From: Sneathia vaginalis | Lineage (GTDB): Bacteria > Fusobacteriota > Fusobacteriia > Fusobacteriales > Leptotrichiaceae | Assembly (NCBI RefSeq): GCF_000973085.1 | Contig: NZ_CP011280.1 | Location: forward strand, 398,642-462,641 | Direction of reading: 5' to 3' | Length of the DNA stretch: 64,000 nt | Part shown: positions 16,609-25,003 of the stretch, piece after piece | Layout: every line of letters begins with the position of its first letter | Numbering within the stretch: the first letter of the stretch is position 1 | The notes under the pieces: model-generated | What the model saw: only the letters and a program-made list of their open reading frames with translations | Told to the model about the DNA's origin: nothing | The model's database searches: none | Program-made: the position numbers and the translations under genes

Positions 16609-18717
16609 CTATTTTAAAAATCTATCTGCAAGTAATAGGGAAATTTTCTTTTCGCCTATAATAAAGTCTATTGTTAGACTCTTATCATCAATCTTTTTTA
16701 TAGTCCCACGACCATAAGCTAAATGATTTACAGTTTGTCCCACTTTAAATGTTGAAAAAGCAGTCTCTACTGTTTGTTTCTTATTCCTTACAGGATTAAA
16801 GTTTTCTATTATGTGTTCTGATACATTTTCTGTATTTTTCTTAGCATTTACATGTTCTATATATTTTTTGTCCATATCATAGTAGAAATGAGAAACAGAT
16901 TTAAAGTTTTCTGTTAAACCATTAAATGTTCTATTTTTACAATAACTTAAGTATAGTTCTTTTTTTGCACGTGTAATTGCAACGTAACAAAGTCTTCTTT
17001 CTTCTTCAAGACTACTAATATCATTGAGGTTAGAATTAGTAGGGAATAAATTAGATTCAAAACCAGCTAAAAAGACTGTGTTAAATTCAAGACCTTTTGA
17101 GCTGTGTATAGTCATAAGTTTTACTATATTATCTTCATTAATACTATCTGTTGTACTAGATAATGATGTGAAAGTTAAATATTCATCTAGTGTAAGATTT
17201 TCATCAACTTTTTGTGCTTCTTTTATTGAATTTAATAATTCATATACATTAGCTCTTTTTTCATCAGGATTATCAAGTGTAGCAACATATTCTAAATAGT
17301 GAGTTTTTTCGATAATTTCTTGCATTAAACCACTTAACATTATATTATCTTTTTTATCGTATAAGTCACTCATTAAGTTATAAAAATCTTTTACTTTACT
17401 TGTATTATCATATTGCATAGCATCTAATAGACTGATACCGTTATCCCTTGCAAAAGATATTATTTTTTCTTGTGTCTTACTTCCGATTTTTCTTTTTGGA
17501 TTTGAAATACAACGTTCAAAACTAACAACATCCTCAGGGTTATTTAAAAACATAAGGTACGATAAAAGGTCTTTTACTTCTTTTCTTTGATAGAATGATA
17601 ATCCTCCATATACCTTACAATTTATACCATTTCTATTTAGTTCTTGTTCTAATACACGTGATTGAGCATTCATTCTGTAAAGAATTGTGAAATTACCATA
17701 TTTTTCTTTTGATTCCTTTATTATTTCACAAATATGTCTTGCTTCATCATAGGGGTCTGTTGCTTCATAAAGATTAGGTAATTTACCAGTATCATTTTTT
17801 GTCCATAAAGCCTTACCAAGTGATGATGTGTTTTTAGAGATAACAGAATTTGCAAGATTTAATATGTTAGATGTAGATCTATAGTTTTGTTCTAATTTTA
17901 CTATCAATGCATTTGGGTAATCTTTTTTGAAATTTAATATGTTATTTATATCAGCACCACGGAATGCATAAATACTTTGATCTTCATCACCTACGACACA
18001 TAGATTTTTGTATTTTTTAGCTAATTTTGTCACGATTTGATATTGTATATTGTTTGTATCTTGGTATTCATCAACCAATATATATTTAAACTTATTTTGT
18101 ATTTTTTCTAAGACAGTATTGTCATCTAGTAAGGCTTTACAATTTAATAGTATATCTGTAAAATCCATACAGTTGTTTTTTATCAATGTTTCTTGATATT
18201 GTTTTAGGACTTCATAGAATTCTCTATTATCCTTAATTTTTAAGTCTATTTCATTTTCAAAATTTTTAACTGTAACGCCATTTTCTTTAGATTTTGAAAT
18301 TCTTGTGTAAAAGCTAGAAGGTGTTTGTGCATAGTTTAAATTTTTTACGATTTTCTTAATTAAACTTTTTGAGTCATCAGCATCATAGATATTGAAATTA
18401 CTTGTGAAACCAATGCTTTTACCATAGATTCTAAGCATTCTAACTGAGAATGAGTGGAAAGTAGAAATTATCATCTTATTAGCATCTTCGCCTATTAAAT
18501 CATGAATTCTTTCTTTCATTTCATTAGCAGCCTTATTAGTAAATGTAAGTGCTAGGATAGATTCTGGATCTATATTGCATTCTTTTACCATATGTGCGAT
18601 TTTGTATGTTACGGTTCTTGTCTTACCACTACCAGCTCCAGCTAGTATAAGGGAAGGTCCATCTATTTTTTCACTAGCTTTTCTTTGCATGTCATTTAAA
18701 TTGTCTAATATATTCAT
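16609..18717 (-). CDS. pcrA: ATP-dependent DNA helicase PcrA/UvrD
   Basis: A 702-residue superfamily-1A helicase. Visible motifs: LAGAGSGKTRT (motif I, about residues 25-35), DEYQDTN (II), VGDEDQSIYAFRGA (III), QNYRST (IV), TIHSSKGLEF (V) and EEERRLCYVAITRAKKEL (VI). A C-terminal FKVGQTVNHLAYGRGTI domain is the Tudor-like RNA-polymerase contact seen in PcrA and UvrD. It unwinds DNA 3'-5' in repair and clears recombination and transcription intermediates. AGGAG precedes the ATG; it is divergent from pgpH. Confidence 0.96.
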   Translation of the reverse strand: MNILDNLNDMQRKASEKIDGPSLILAGAGSGKTRTVTYKIAHMVKECNIDPESILALTFTNKAANEMKERIHDLIGEDANKMIISTFHSFSVRMLRIYGKSIGFTSNFNIYDADDSKSLIKKIVKNLNYAQTPSSFYTRISKSKENGVTVKNFENEIDLKIKDNREFYEVLKQYQETLIKNNCMDFTDILLNCKALLDDNTVLEKIQNKFKYILVDEYQDTNNIQYQIVTKLAKKYKNLCVVGDEDQSIYAFRGADINNILNFKKDYPNALIVKLEQNYRSTSNILNLANSVISKNTSSLGKALWTKNDTGKLPNLYEATDPYDEARHICEIIKESKEKYGNFTILYRMNAQSRVLEQELNRNGINCKVYGGLSFYQRKEVKDLLSYLMFLNNPEDVVSFERCISNPKRKIGSKTQEKIISFARDNGISLLDAMQYDNTSKVKDFYNLMSDLYDKKDNIMLSGLMQEIIEKTHYLEYVATLDNPDEKRANVYELLNSIKEAQKVDENLTLDEYLTFTSLSSTTDSINEDNIVKLMTIHSSKGLEFNTVFLAGFESNLFPTNSNLNDISSLEEERRLCYVAITRAKKELYLSYCKNRTFNGLTENFKSVSHFYYDMDKKYIEHVNAKKNTENVSEHIIENFNPVRNKKQTVETAFSTFKVGQTVNHLAYGRGTIKKIDDKSLTIDFIIGEKKISLLLADRFLK

Positions 18718-18760
18718 CTTTCACTCCTAATAAATAATAGAGATTATACCATATTTTAAA

Positions 18761-18789
18761 TAGACATTAAAGTAGCTATATGGTATAAT
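18761..18789 (+). promoter_or_regulatory. Promoter of the pgpH-ybeY-dgkA-ppaC operon
   Basis: TAGACA (18761-18766), 17-base spacer, TATAAT (18784-18789). On the other strand TATAAT at 18748-18743 could serve pcrA, so the two promoters overlap in the divergent gap. Confidence 0.7.
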
Positions 18790-18818
18790 TTAACATAATA
18801 AATTATGGAGATAAAATC

Positions 18819-20867
18819 ATGGAATTTAACTTTTTTGGTAATAAATTTGACATTAATATACGTCATCAAGAAAAAAATATAGATAGAATTAGAACTAAAA
18901 AAATTTATGATAAATACAATTTTAGAATCTTTATTCTACTAGCAATATTTGTGTTTTTTTCTATAATTTTTGTATATTACAAAACAAAAACAGATTATGT
19001 TATAGGGACACCAGCAAAGCGTGATGTTATTGCATACAAGACTATTACATATGAAAAAGATATTTTAGATAAAGAAATAAAGAAGAAGATATTAAAAAAT
19101 ACTAAACCAGAATATGATAGACATGATGATGTTGCTAAAGCTGAAGTAGATAAGTTTTCTAAAGTGTTACAAAATTTAAGTTTAGTAGATTTAAAAAACG
19201 TGAATGAAGTCCATTTATTTATTAAGGAAAATAACCTAAATATTTCACCAGAAGATCTGATAAGTGTTGGAATTAATGGTGGTAATAAGTATCATATATA
19301 TTTGATAGATATATTGAATAAAATATATGAAGAAGGTGTAATAGATAAAGACGATTTAACAAAGATTTTATCTAAAAAACAAATAGTTTTAGATGACTAT
19401 GAAAAGAATTTGATTAATAATTTCATAGAACCTAACTTAATAATTAATGAAGAAGAAACTAATGCTAAAATAGATGCAAATATACGGGCATTGAAGAATA
19501 ATACTATTACAATCAAAAAGGGAGATTTCATACTGAAAAAAGGTGATGAAATAAGTGAAAGTAAGTATGAACAATTAAAACAATTAGGTTTAGTTTCTAA
19601 TTATGAAAGAAACTTAAGAAATGTATTTAGCATCATATATGTAGTTATGATTTCTATTTCTTTTTATGTAGGTGGTAAAAAGTTCTTAAGTAAGGGTATA
19701 AACTCAAAAGGATTCTATCCTATGTTAATAAGTTTTGTACTAGTAAATGTACTATACTTATTAACAATAAATAAATCAGACACATTATTATACTTAGTAC
19801 CTTTTGCAACGGTGTCTATAATATCATCAATGTTAACACAGGATAAGCAATTTTCTATTGCAGTTTCATGTATGACGAATATTTTACTTGCACCTAATTT
19901 AGAATGGTTTTGTGCAATGACAATAGTTTCTATTGTTAGTATATACAATAATATTAAATTAACAAATAGAATGGAATTAGTAAAAAATGGATTTAAGATA
20001 GGAGCTATACAAGGCCTATTTGTACTAATATATGCAGGGGTATATAACTATGGGATTAAATATTTAACCATCTTATTAACCTTCTCAATAATATCAGGAT
20101 TTTTAACTGGTATGATATGTCTTGGTATAATACCATATTTTGAAAATGCATTTTCTATACTAACAGACATTAAATTACTAGAAACTGGAGATTATTCATC
20201 ACCATTACTAAAACGTCTATTGCTTGAAGCACCAGGGACATTTTATCATAGCATAATGGTAGGAGCATTAGCTGAACAAGCAGCAGAAGCAATAGGTGCT
20301 AACCCTATACTAGCTAGAGTTGGAGCGTACTACCATGATATAGGTAAATTAAAAAGACCAGTTTATTTCGTTGAAAATCAAGGAGGACTTACTAATTTAC
20401 ACAATGAATTAAAGCCTTCATTAAGTGCATTGATATTAACATCTCATCCTAAAGATGGATATATACTAGGTAAGCAATATGGATTACCTAAAGAAGTGTT
20501 GGATATAATAATAGAGCACCATGGTACAACTATGGTACAGTATTTCTATTATAAGGCAGTTGAAATAGGTGAAAACATTAATGAAACAGACTTTAGATAT
20601 GTGGGACCTAAACCTAGTACAAAAGAATCAGCAATAGTAATGTTAGCTGACACAGTAGAAGCTGCAGTAAGGGCATCTTCTGATAAAAGTAAAGAAGGTA
20701 TTGAAAATACTATAAGATACCTAATTAAGTATAAGATAGATGATAATCAATTAGATGAATGTGATATAAAATTAAAGGATATTGAAGCAATAATACAAGC
20801 ATTCTTGAAAGTATTAAAAGCAGCTTATCATGAAAGAATACAATATCCAAAAATTAGTAGAAAATAA
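18819..20867 (+). CDS. pgpH: 7TMR-HD family cyclic-di-AMP phosphodiesterase (PgpH-like)
   Basis: A 682-residue protein: N-terminal membrane helix (about 30-50), an external 7TMR-HDED region (about 60-260), seven membrane helices (about 270-460), then a cytosolic HD domain with the metal motif YYHDIGK (about 505-511) and EHHGTTM downstream. Family members degrade c-di-AMP to control potassium balance and cell wall. It heads a run of closely spaced genes (ybeY, dgkA/PAP2, ppaC), an arrangement common in Firmicutes and Fusobacteriota. Confidence 0.9.
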   Translation: MEFNFFGNKFDINIRHQEKNIDRIRTKKIYDKYNFRIFILLAIFVFFSIIFVYYKTKTDYVIGTPAKRDVIAYKTITYEKDILDKEIKKKILKNTKPEYDRHDDVAKAEVDKFSKVLQNLSLVDLKNVNEVHLFIKENNLNISPEDLISVGINGGNKYHIYLIDILNKIYEEGVIDKDDLTKILSKKQIVLDDYEKNLINNFIEPNLIINEEETNAKIDANIRALKNNTITIKKGDFILKKGDEISESKYEQLKQLGLVSNYERNLRNVFSIIYVVMISISFYVGGKKFLSKGINSKGFYPMLISFVLVNVLYLLTINKSDTLLYLVPFATVSIISSMLTQDKQFSIAVSCMTNILLAPNLEWFCAMTIVSIVSIYNNIKLTNRMELVKNGFKIGAIQGLFVLIYAGVYNYGIKYLTILLTFSIISGFLTGMICLGIIPYFENAFSILTDIKLLETGDYSSPLLKRLLLEAPGTFYHSIMVGALAEQAAEAIGANPILARVGAYYHDIGKLKRPVYFVENQGGLTNLHNELKPSLSALILTSHPKDGYILGKQYGLPKEVLDIIIEHHGTTMVQYFYYKAVEIGENINETDFRYVGPKPSTKESAIVMLADTVEAAVRASSDKSKEGIENTIRYLIKYKIDDNQLDECDIKLKDIEAIIQAFLKVLKAAYHERIQYPKISRK

Positions 20868-20877
20868 AGGAGTTAAT

Positions 20878-21336
20878 ATGTTAGACTTAGATATTACTTA
20901 TGACGTAGATGAAGTGTTAGAATATTATGATGAAGATAGAATAAGAGAATATGTGGAATACATATTAAAAAATGAAAAAGAAGATTTTAATGATAAGACA
21001 TATTATGTATCATTTATGCTAACCAATAATGAAGTTATTCATAAGATTAATAAGGAATATAGGGGTGTTGATAGACCAACAGATGTAATATCATTTGCAT
21101 ATAATGAAACAGAAAATGTAGGACCAGTTGAAGTAGTAGGTGATATAATAATATCTATCGACAAGGTAAGAGAACAAGCGAAAGAATATGGTCATAGTGA
21201 TAAAAGAGAATTCTTTTATTTACTAACTCATGGTATGTTGCATATACTTGGTTATGATCATATAAAGGATGACGAAAGAAAAATTATGCGTGAAAAAGAA
21301 GAAAGATATTTAGATGCGTATGAGTATAAAAGATAA
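20878..21336 (+). CDS. ybeY: Endoribonuclease YbeY, rRNA maturation factor
   Basis: A 152-residue protein; ATG 20878 follows AAAGGAG (the longer frame from 20830 overlaps pgpH and adds unrelated residues). It has the segment RPTDVISFAYNE and the zinc motif HGMLHILGYDH (about residues 117-127), the UPF0054 signature. It matures 16S rRNA 3' ends and takes part in ribosome quality control. Its 3' end overlaps the next gene. Confidence 0.95.
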   Translation: MLDLDITYDVDEVLEYYDEDRIREYVEYILKNEKEDFNDKTYYVSFMLTNNEVIHKINKEYRGVDRPTDVISFAYNETENVGPVEVVGDIIISIDKVREQAKEYGHSDKREFFYLLTHGMLHILGYDHIKDDERKIMREKEERYLDAYEYKR

Positions 21337-22066
21337 TAAATCAAAAAAAGCTTCAAGAATAATAGAAAGTTTTAACCATTCTATAGATGGTATAATAGAA
21401 ACAATAAGAAGTGAATCACATATGAGGTTTCATATATTCACTGCAATAATTATAATAATCCTAGCAATGCTATTTGATGTAACAAAGGCAGAACTATTAA
21501 TTTTAATTTTAACAGTTTCCCTTGTCTTTATAACCGAAATAATAAATACTAGTATTGAAAGGACAGTAGACTTAGTCACTGAGAAAAAGAATCCGCTAGC
21601 AAAAATAGCAAAAGATTCAGCAGCAGGTGCTGTTATGATAGCGGCAATTTCATCTTTATTAGTAGGGTATATAATATTTTTTGATAGGATACTAAAGTTT
21701 GTTGTGACAACACATCATATTGCAACATTAACAGGTAGAATATCTAACATATCATTACTAGTTATTGCCTTGTTATGCATAATAGTAGTTAGTGTTAAGG
21801 CTATTTACAAAAAGGGAACAGCACTAGAAGGTGGTATGCCCAGTGGACATGCAACTTTAGCTAGTTCGTTTGTTGTAATAATTACATTTATGACAACAGA
21901 TATTAGAGTAATATTAATGGCTTTAGTCCTATACCTATTAGTCTGTCAAAGTAGAATAAAAGCAGGTATTCATACATTTAAGGAAGTTTTAGTAGGTAGT
22001 ATAATAGGATTTAGTATAACTTATATAATATTTTTAGTATTAATAAAATTAGGAAGAATATTTTAG
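21314..22066 (+). CDS. Fusion of DgkA-type undecaprenol/diacylglycerol kinase and PAP2 phosphatase
   Basis: 250 residues (a second ATG at 21320 is equally possible). Residues ~10-125 are a DgkA/UdpK domain: three membrane helices with EIINTSIERTVDLVTEK and KDSAAGAVMIA, the kinase signature. Residues ~140-250 are a PAP2 domain: EGGMPSGHATL (catalytic His) and SRIKAGIHTFKEVLVG (second Arg/His motif). The kinase phosphorylates undecaprenol or diacylglycerol; the phosphatase removes phosphate from the same type of lipid or from undecaprenyl pyrophosphate. One polypeptide could thus manage lipid-carrier recycling. It overlaps the ybeY end by 23 bases. Confidence 0.88.
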   Translation: MRMSIKDNKSKKASRIIESFNHSIDGIIETIRSESHMRFHIFTAIIIIILAMLFDVTKAELLILILTVSLVFITEIINTSIERTVDLVTEKKNPLAKIAKDSAAGAVMIAAISSLLVGYIIFFDRILKFVVTTHHIATLTGRISNISLLVIALLCIIVVSVKAIYKKGTALEGGMPSGHATLASSFVVIITFMTTDIRVILMALVLYLLVCQSRIKAGIHTFKEVLVGSIIGFSITYIIFLVLIKLGRIF

Positions 22067-22074
22067 GAGGAATA

Positions 22075-23010
22075 ATGGAAGAAATTTTAGTTTATGGGCA
22101 CAGAAATCCAGATTCTGATGCAATATGTACAGCAATAGCTTATGCAGAACTTAGAAATTTAACAAATAAGAAGGATGAAAAAGCAGTAGCTGTTAGAATT
22201 GGTGATGTTAATGAAGAAACAAAATATGCATTAAATTATTTTAATGTAGAAGCACCAAGATATGTTGAAAATGTAGCAGGTAAGAAGATAATAATGGTTG
22301 ATCATAATGAAAGAACACAAACAGCTGATGGATTTGAAGAAGCAAAAGTTCTAGAATTAATAGACCATCATAGAATAGCAAACTTTAAAACAGATGAACC
22401 TTTACACGCAAGAGTTGAACCTTATGGATGTACTTCAACTATAGTATGTGAAATGTATCAAGAAAAAGGTGTAGTACCATCTAAAAAAATGGCAGGTATG
22501 ATGCTAAGTGCAATAATATCAGATACACTATTATTCAAATCACCTACATGTACAGAACATGATGTTAATGCTTGTAAGTATTTAGCACCTATTGCAGGAG
22601 TAGAATTAAGAGAATATGGTATGGATTTACTAAAAGCAGGTACTAATTTAGGTTCTAAGACTGAACATGAAATACTTAATATGGATATGAAAGTATTTGA
22701 ATTAGATAAGGGTAGATTTGGTATAGCACAAGTAAATACAGTAAATGAAGAAGAATTATTAGCTAAAAAAGATAAATTCCTAGCTGAAATCAAAAAAATG
22801 TTAGAAGACTTAAACTTAGAAGGATTTATGTTTGTAATAACTAACATATTATCAAATGATTCAGTTGCTATAGTAGAAGGTAATAAAGTGGATATTATAG
22901 AAAAAGCATTTGATAAAAAGGCAGTTGCTAATACATTTAGTTTACCTGGTGTAGTATCAAGAAAGAAACAAATGGTACCACCTTTAACAAGAGCTGCAAG
23001 TAATAACTAA
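22075..23010 (+). CDS. ppaC: Manganese-dependent inorganic pyrophosphatase (family II)
   Basis: A 311-residue DHH-family enzyme: GHRNPDSDAI (metal ligands), MVDHNE, LIDHHRI in the N-terminal domain and the C-terminal DHHA2 domain ending SRKKQMVPPL. It hydrolyses pyrophosphate in the cytoplasm, driving biosynthetic reactions. AGGAGG is seven bases before the ATG. Last gene of the pgpH operon. Confidence 0.97.
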   Translation: MEEILVYGHRNPDSDAICTAIAYAELRNLTNKKDEKAVAVRIGDVNEETKYALNYFNVEAPRYVENVAGKKIIMVDHNERTQTADGFEEAKVLELIDHHRIANFKTDEPLHARVEPYGCTSTIVCEMYQEKGVVPSKKMAGMMLSAIISDTLLFKSPTCTEHDVNACKYLAPIAGVELREYGMDLLKAGTNLGSKTEHEILNMDMKVFELDKGRFGIAQVNTVNEEELLAKKDKFLAEIKKMLEDLNLEGFMFVITNILSNDSVAIVEGNKVDIIEKAFDKKAVANTFSLPGVVSRKKQMVPPLTRAASNN

Positions 23011-23011
23011 A

Positions 23012-23047
23012 AAAAGAACTGTTACTATTTAGTAACAGCTTTTTTTG
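23012..23047. terminator. Bidirectional terminator between ppaC and the PAP2 gene
   Basis: CTGTTACTA / TAGTAACAG hairpin with A run on the left and T run on the right; serves both converging genes. The stop of the - strand gene lies within it. Confidence 0.85.
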
Positions 23048-23789
23048 GATAAACAAACATAGTTATTAAGAATAATATGTAGAATATATATGTTGGTAAA
23101 TTAAAGTACTTAATGATTAATAGGACCACTGCAAGAGGTATAAGACCTATTAGTATTTTCTTGTTACTTAATTTATGAGGTTTTTGTATATATGGTGTTA
23201 TTATTATAAACAGCAAAGTCAAAATACTTATCATTAAATCATCCTTTATAAGCATAAACTCTGTACCTTTTGTATATTTAAATATTGAGAGCAATAAGGA
23301 AATTAAAGCTATAACAAATAGGTTACCTTTATTTAAACGTATAAATATTAACCCTATAATCAAACCAATAATTACATCAGTTGGTGTATGTACACCAAGT
23401 ACTAATCTAGATATTGCAACTAAAAATGGTATAGCATACAATATATTCCTATTATACTTATTAGCTAAAAATCCAAATACAGACATAGATCCTTGTGAAT
23501 GTCCACTAGGGAATGAGTATCCAGTAGCAGTCTTTAATGCAAATTTACTAGGATTAATATTTTTGTATATTGTAAAAGGTCTAGGTATACAAAAAACTAA
23601 TTTTGCAATTTGCGACACATTTCCAGCCATAAGTGTAGTTTTAATTAATTCAATGCCTACAATAGAATTTTTCCAATAGACTGTACAGATAATGAATAAA
23701 AGTACTTTAGTATCACCTAACAAGGTGATGTAGTCAAAAATTTTAATGATTCTTAAAGCTTTAAAAAGCATAAGTATTTGGTATTCCAT
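23025..23789 (-). CDS. PAP2-superfamily membrane phosphatase
   Basis: A 254-residue membrane protein. A catalytic PAP2 core is visible: FCIPRPF (motif 1), GYSFPSGHSQGSM (motif 2, His) and SRLVLGVHTPTDVIIG (motif 3, His). Several hydrophobic segments follow to the C-terminus. It probably dephosphorylates a lipid phosphate or undecaprenyl pyrophosphate in the cytoplasmic membrane. It is the second PAP2 domain within 2 kb, next to the DgkA-PAP2 fusion. Single-gene unit. Confidence 0.87.
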   Translation of the reverse strand: MEYQILMLFKALRIIKIFDYITLLGDTKVLLFIICTVYWKNSIVGIELIKTTLMAGNVSQIAKLVFCIPRPFTIYKNINPSKFALKTATGYSFPSGHSQGSMSVFGFLANKYNRNILYAIPFLVAISRLVLGVHTPTDVIIGLIIGLIFIRLNKGNLFVIALISLLLSIFKYTKGTEFMLIKDDLMISILTLLFIIITPYIQKPHKLSNKKILIGLIPLAVVLLIIKYFNLPTYIFYILFLITMFVYPKKAVTK

Positions 23790-23866
23790 ATTTTTTTCTC
23801 CTAATTAAGTTATAGTATATTATAGCCTATTATTATACAATATACAAAAATAAAGAGGAAAAATGG

Positions 23867-23895
23867 TTGACAAGAAAATCAAAAAATGGTAGTAT
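23867..23895 (+). promoter_or_regulatory. Promoter of the tRNA cluster
   Basis: TTGACA (23867-23872), 17-base spacer, TAGTAT (23890-23895), 13 bases before tRNA-Ser. Confidence 0.7.
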
Positions 23896-23908
23896 ATTCT
23901 AGTGCAAC

Positions 23909-23998
23909 GGGCAGATGTCCGAACTGGCTAAGGAACCGGTCTTGAAAACCGGCGAAGATGTAACAGTCGTCTGGGTTCGAATCCCAGTCTGCCCGCCA
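23909..23998 (+). tRNA. tRNA-Ser (anticodon TGA)
   Basis: A 90-base cloverleaf: acceptor GGGCAGA / TCTGCCC, discriminator G, encoded CCA, anticodon arm CCGGT-CTTGAAA-ACCGG with TGA at 23943-23945, a long variable arm as expected for serine, and T loop GGTTCGAATCC. Confidence 0.97.
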
Positions 23999-24000
23999 GT

Positions 24001-24092
24001 GGTGAAGTGTTAGAGTGGCCGAATATGCTCCCCTGCTAAGGGAGTGTCCAAGTAATATTGGATCGAGGGTTCAAATCCCTCCTTCACCGCCA
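24001..24092 (+). tRNA. tRNA-Ser (anticodon GCT)
   Basis: A 92-base class II tRNA: acceptor GGTGAAG / CTTCACC, encoded CCA, anticodon arm CTCCC-CTGCTAA-GGGAG with GCT at 24035-24037, long variable arm. It begins two bases after the previous tRNA. Confidence 0.97.
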
Positions 24093-24098
24093 TTATAT

Positions 24099-24175
24099 GT
24101 GCTTCTAGCTCAATGGATTAGAGCGTCTGGCTACGGACCAGAAGGTTACGAGTTCGACTCTTGTGAAGCACGCCA
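24099..24175 (+). tRNA. tRNA-Arg (anticodon ACG)
   Basis: 77 bases: acceptor GTGCTTC / GAAGCAC, encoded CCA, anticodon arm TCTGG-CTACGGA-CCAGA with ACG at 24133-24135 (A34 normally edited to inosine). Confidence 0.96.
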
Positions 24176-24177
24176 CT

Positions 24178-24202
24178 TTGTACCGTGAGGTACTTTTTTT
24201 TT
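24178..24202 (+). terminator. Hairpin with T run after tRNA-Arg(ACG)
   Basis: GTACC GTGA GGTAC stem-loop followed by nine T. It separates the tRNA cluster from the methyltransferase gene, whose Shine-Dalgarno follows at once. Confidence 0.8.
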
Positions 24203-24214
24203 ACTGGAGGTTCT

Positions 24215-24904
24215 ATGATACAGGAAATATGTATAAAGGGATTAAAAATATTACAAAATGTAGATTTACAATCAGTAACGCTAGATTCTTTAGTTTTAGC
24301 TGACTTTGTAAAGATTAATAGGAAGGTAAAAAATATATTAGAAATAGGAAGTGGTAATGGAATAATATCAATGCTGTTGTATAAAAAAACTAGTGCCAAT
24401 ATACAAGGGGTTGAAATCTTAAAAGAGTCATATGAATTAGCAGTAGAAAATATGAAAGCTAATAATATGGAAATTGAATATATCAATGCAGATATAAAGG
24501 AATATTCTAAAGGTCTACATCAAAATTTTGATGTTATCGTATCAAATCCACCGTATTTTATAGAAAAAAATGAGAATCAAAAAAAGAAAAATATTTTAAA
24601 ACAAATAGCAAGAAATGAAGAAGATTTAAAGATAGAGGATATAATAGAAATATCGAATAGATTATTAAAAAATATGGGACATCTTTATCTAGTATTTAGA
24701 GTAGAAAGATTAGATGAAGTTCTAGAATATATCTCTAAAACTAAATTAGTTGCTAAAGTTTTGAAATTTGTGTATACTAAAAATACAGATAACGCTTTAT
24801 TAGTCTTAATTGATTGTATAAAGTCGGGTAAAAAAGGTTTAATTGTAGAAAAACCTTTAAATATATATAACAAAAAAATTAAAAATGAAATATATGGGAT
24901 ATAA
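24215..24904 (+). CDS. SAM-dependent methyltransferase, TrmN6-like (tRNA1(Val) A37 N6-methyltransferase family)
   Basis: 229 residues from ATG 24215 (TGGAGGT just upstream; the longer frame from 24185 runs through the terminator). It has a class I methyltransferase fold: EIGSGNGIISMLL (motif I), NADIKEY and the adenine-N6 signature SNPPYF (motif IV). The opening LQSVTLDSLVLADFV is as in TrmN6/YfiC relatives. It probably methylates an adenine in tRNA; the exact target is not certain. Its stop lies one base before tRNA-Arg(TCG), so they are probably co-transcribed. Confidence 0.82.
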   Translation: MIQEICIKGLKILQNVDLQSVTLDSLVLADFVKINRKVKNILEIGSGNGIISMLLYKKTSANIQGVEILKESYELAVENMKANNMEIEYINADIKEYSKGLHQNFDVIVSNPPYFIEKNENQKKKNILKQIARNEEDLKIEDIIEISNRLLKNMGHLYLVFRVERLDEVLEYISKTKLVAKVLKFVYTKNTDNALLVLIDCIKSGKKGLIVEKPLNIYNKKIKNEIYGI

Positions 24905-24905
24905 C

Positions 24906-24981
24906 GTGCTTCTAGCTCAATGGATAGAGCAGCTGGCTTCGAACCAGAAGGTTACGAGTTCGACTCTTGTGAGGCACGCCA
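24906..24981 (+). tRNA. tRNA-Arg (anticodon TCG)
   Basis: 76 bases: acceptor GTGCTTC / GAGGCAC (one wobble), encoded CCA, anticodon TCG at 24939-24941. Nearly identical to tRNA-Arg(ACG) at 24099; it has lost one D-loop T and has a G27-A43 mismatch at the top of the anticodon stem, where the other copy has T-A. A T run follows. Confidence 0.95.
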
Positions 24982-25003
24982 TTTTTTTTAGTAAAGGAAT
25001 AAA

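Noticed and set aside
24118-24486. Reverse-strand open frame covering tRNA-Arg and the methyltransferase start
   Set aside because: It reads through a tRNA and a terminator on the other strand and has no protein-family features.
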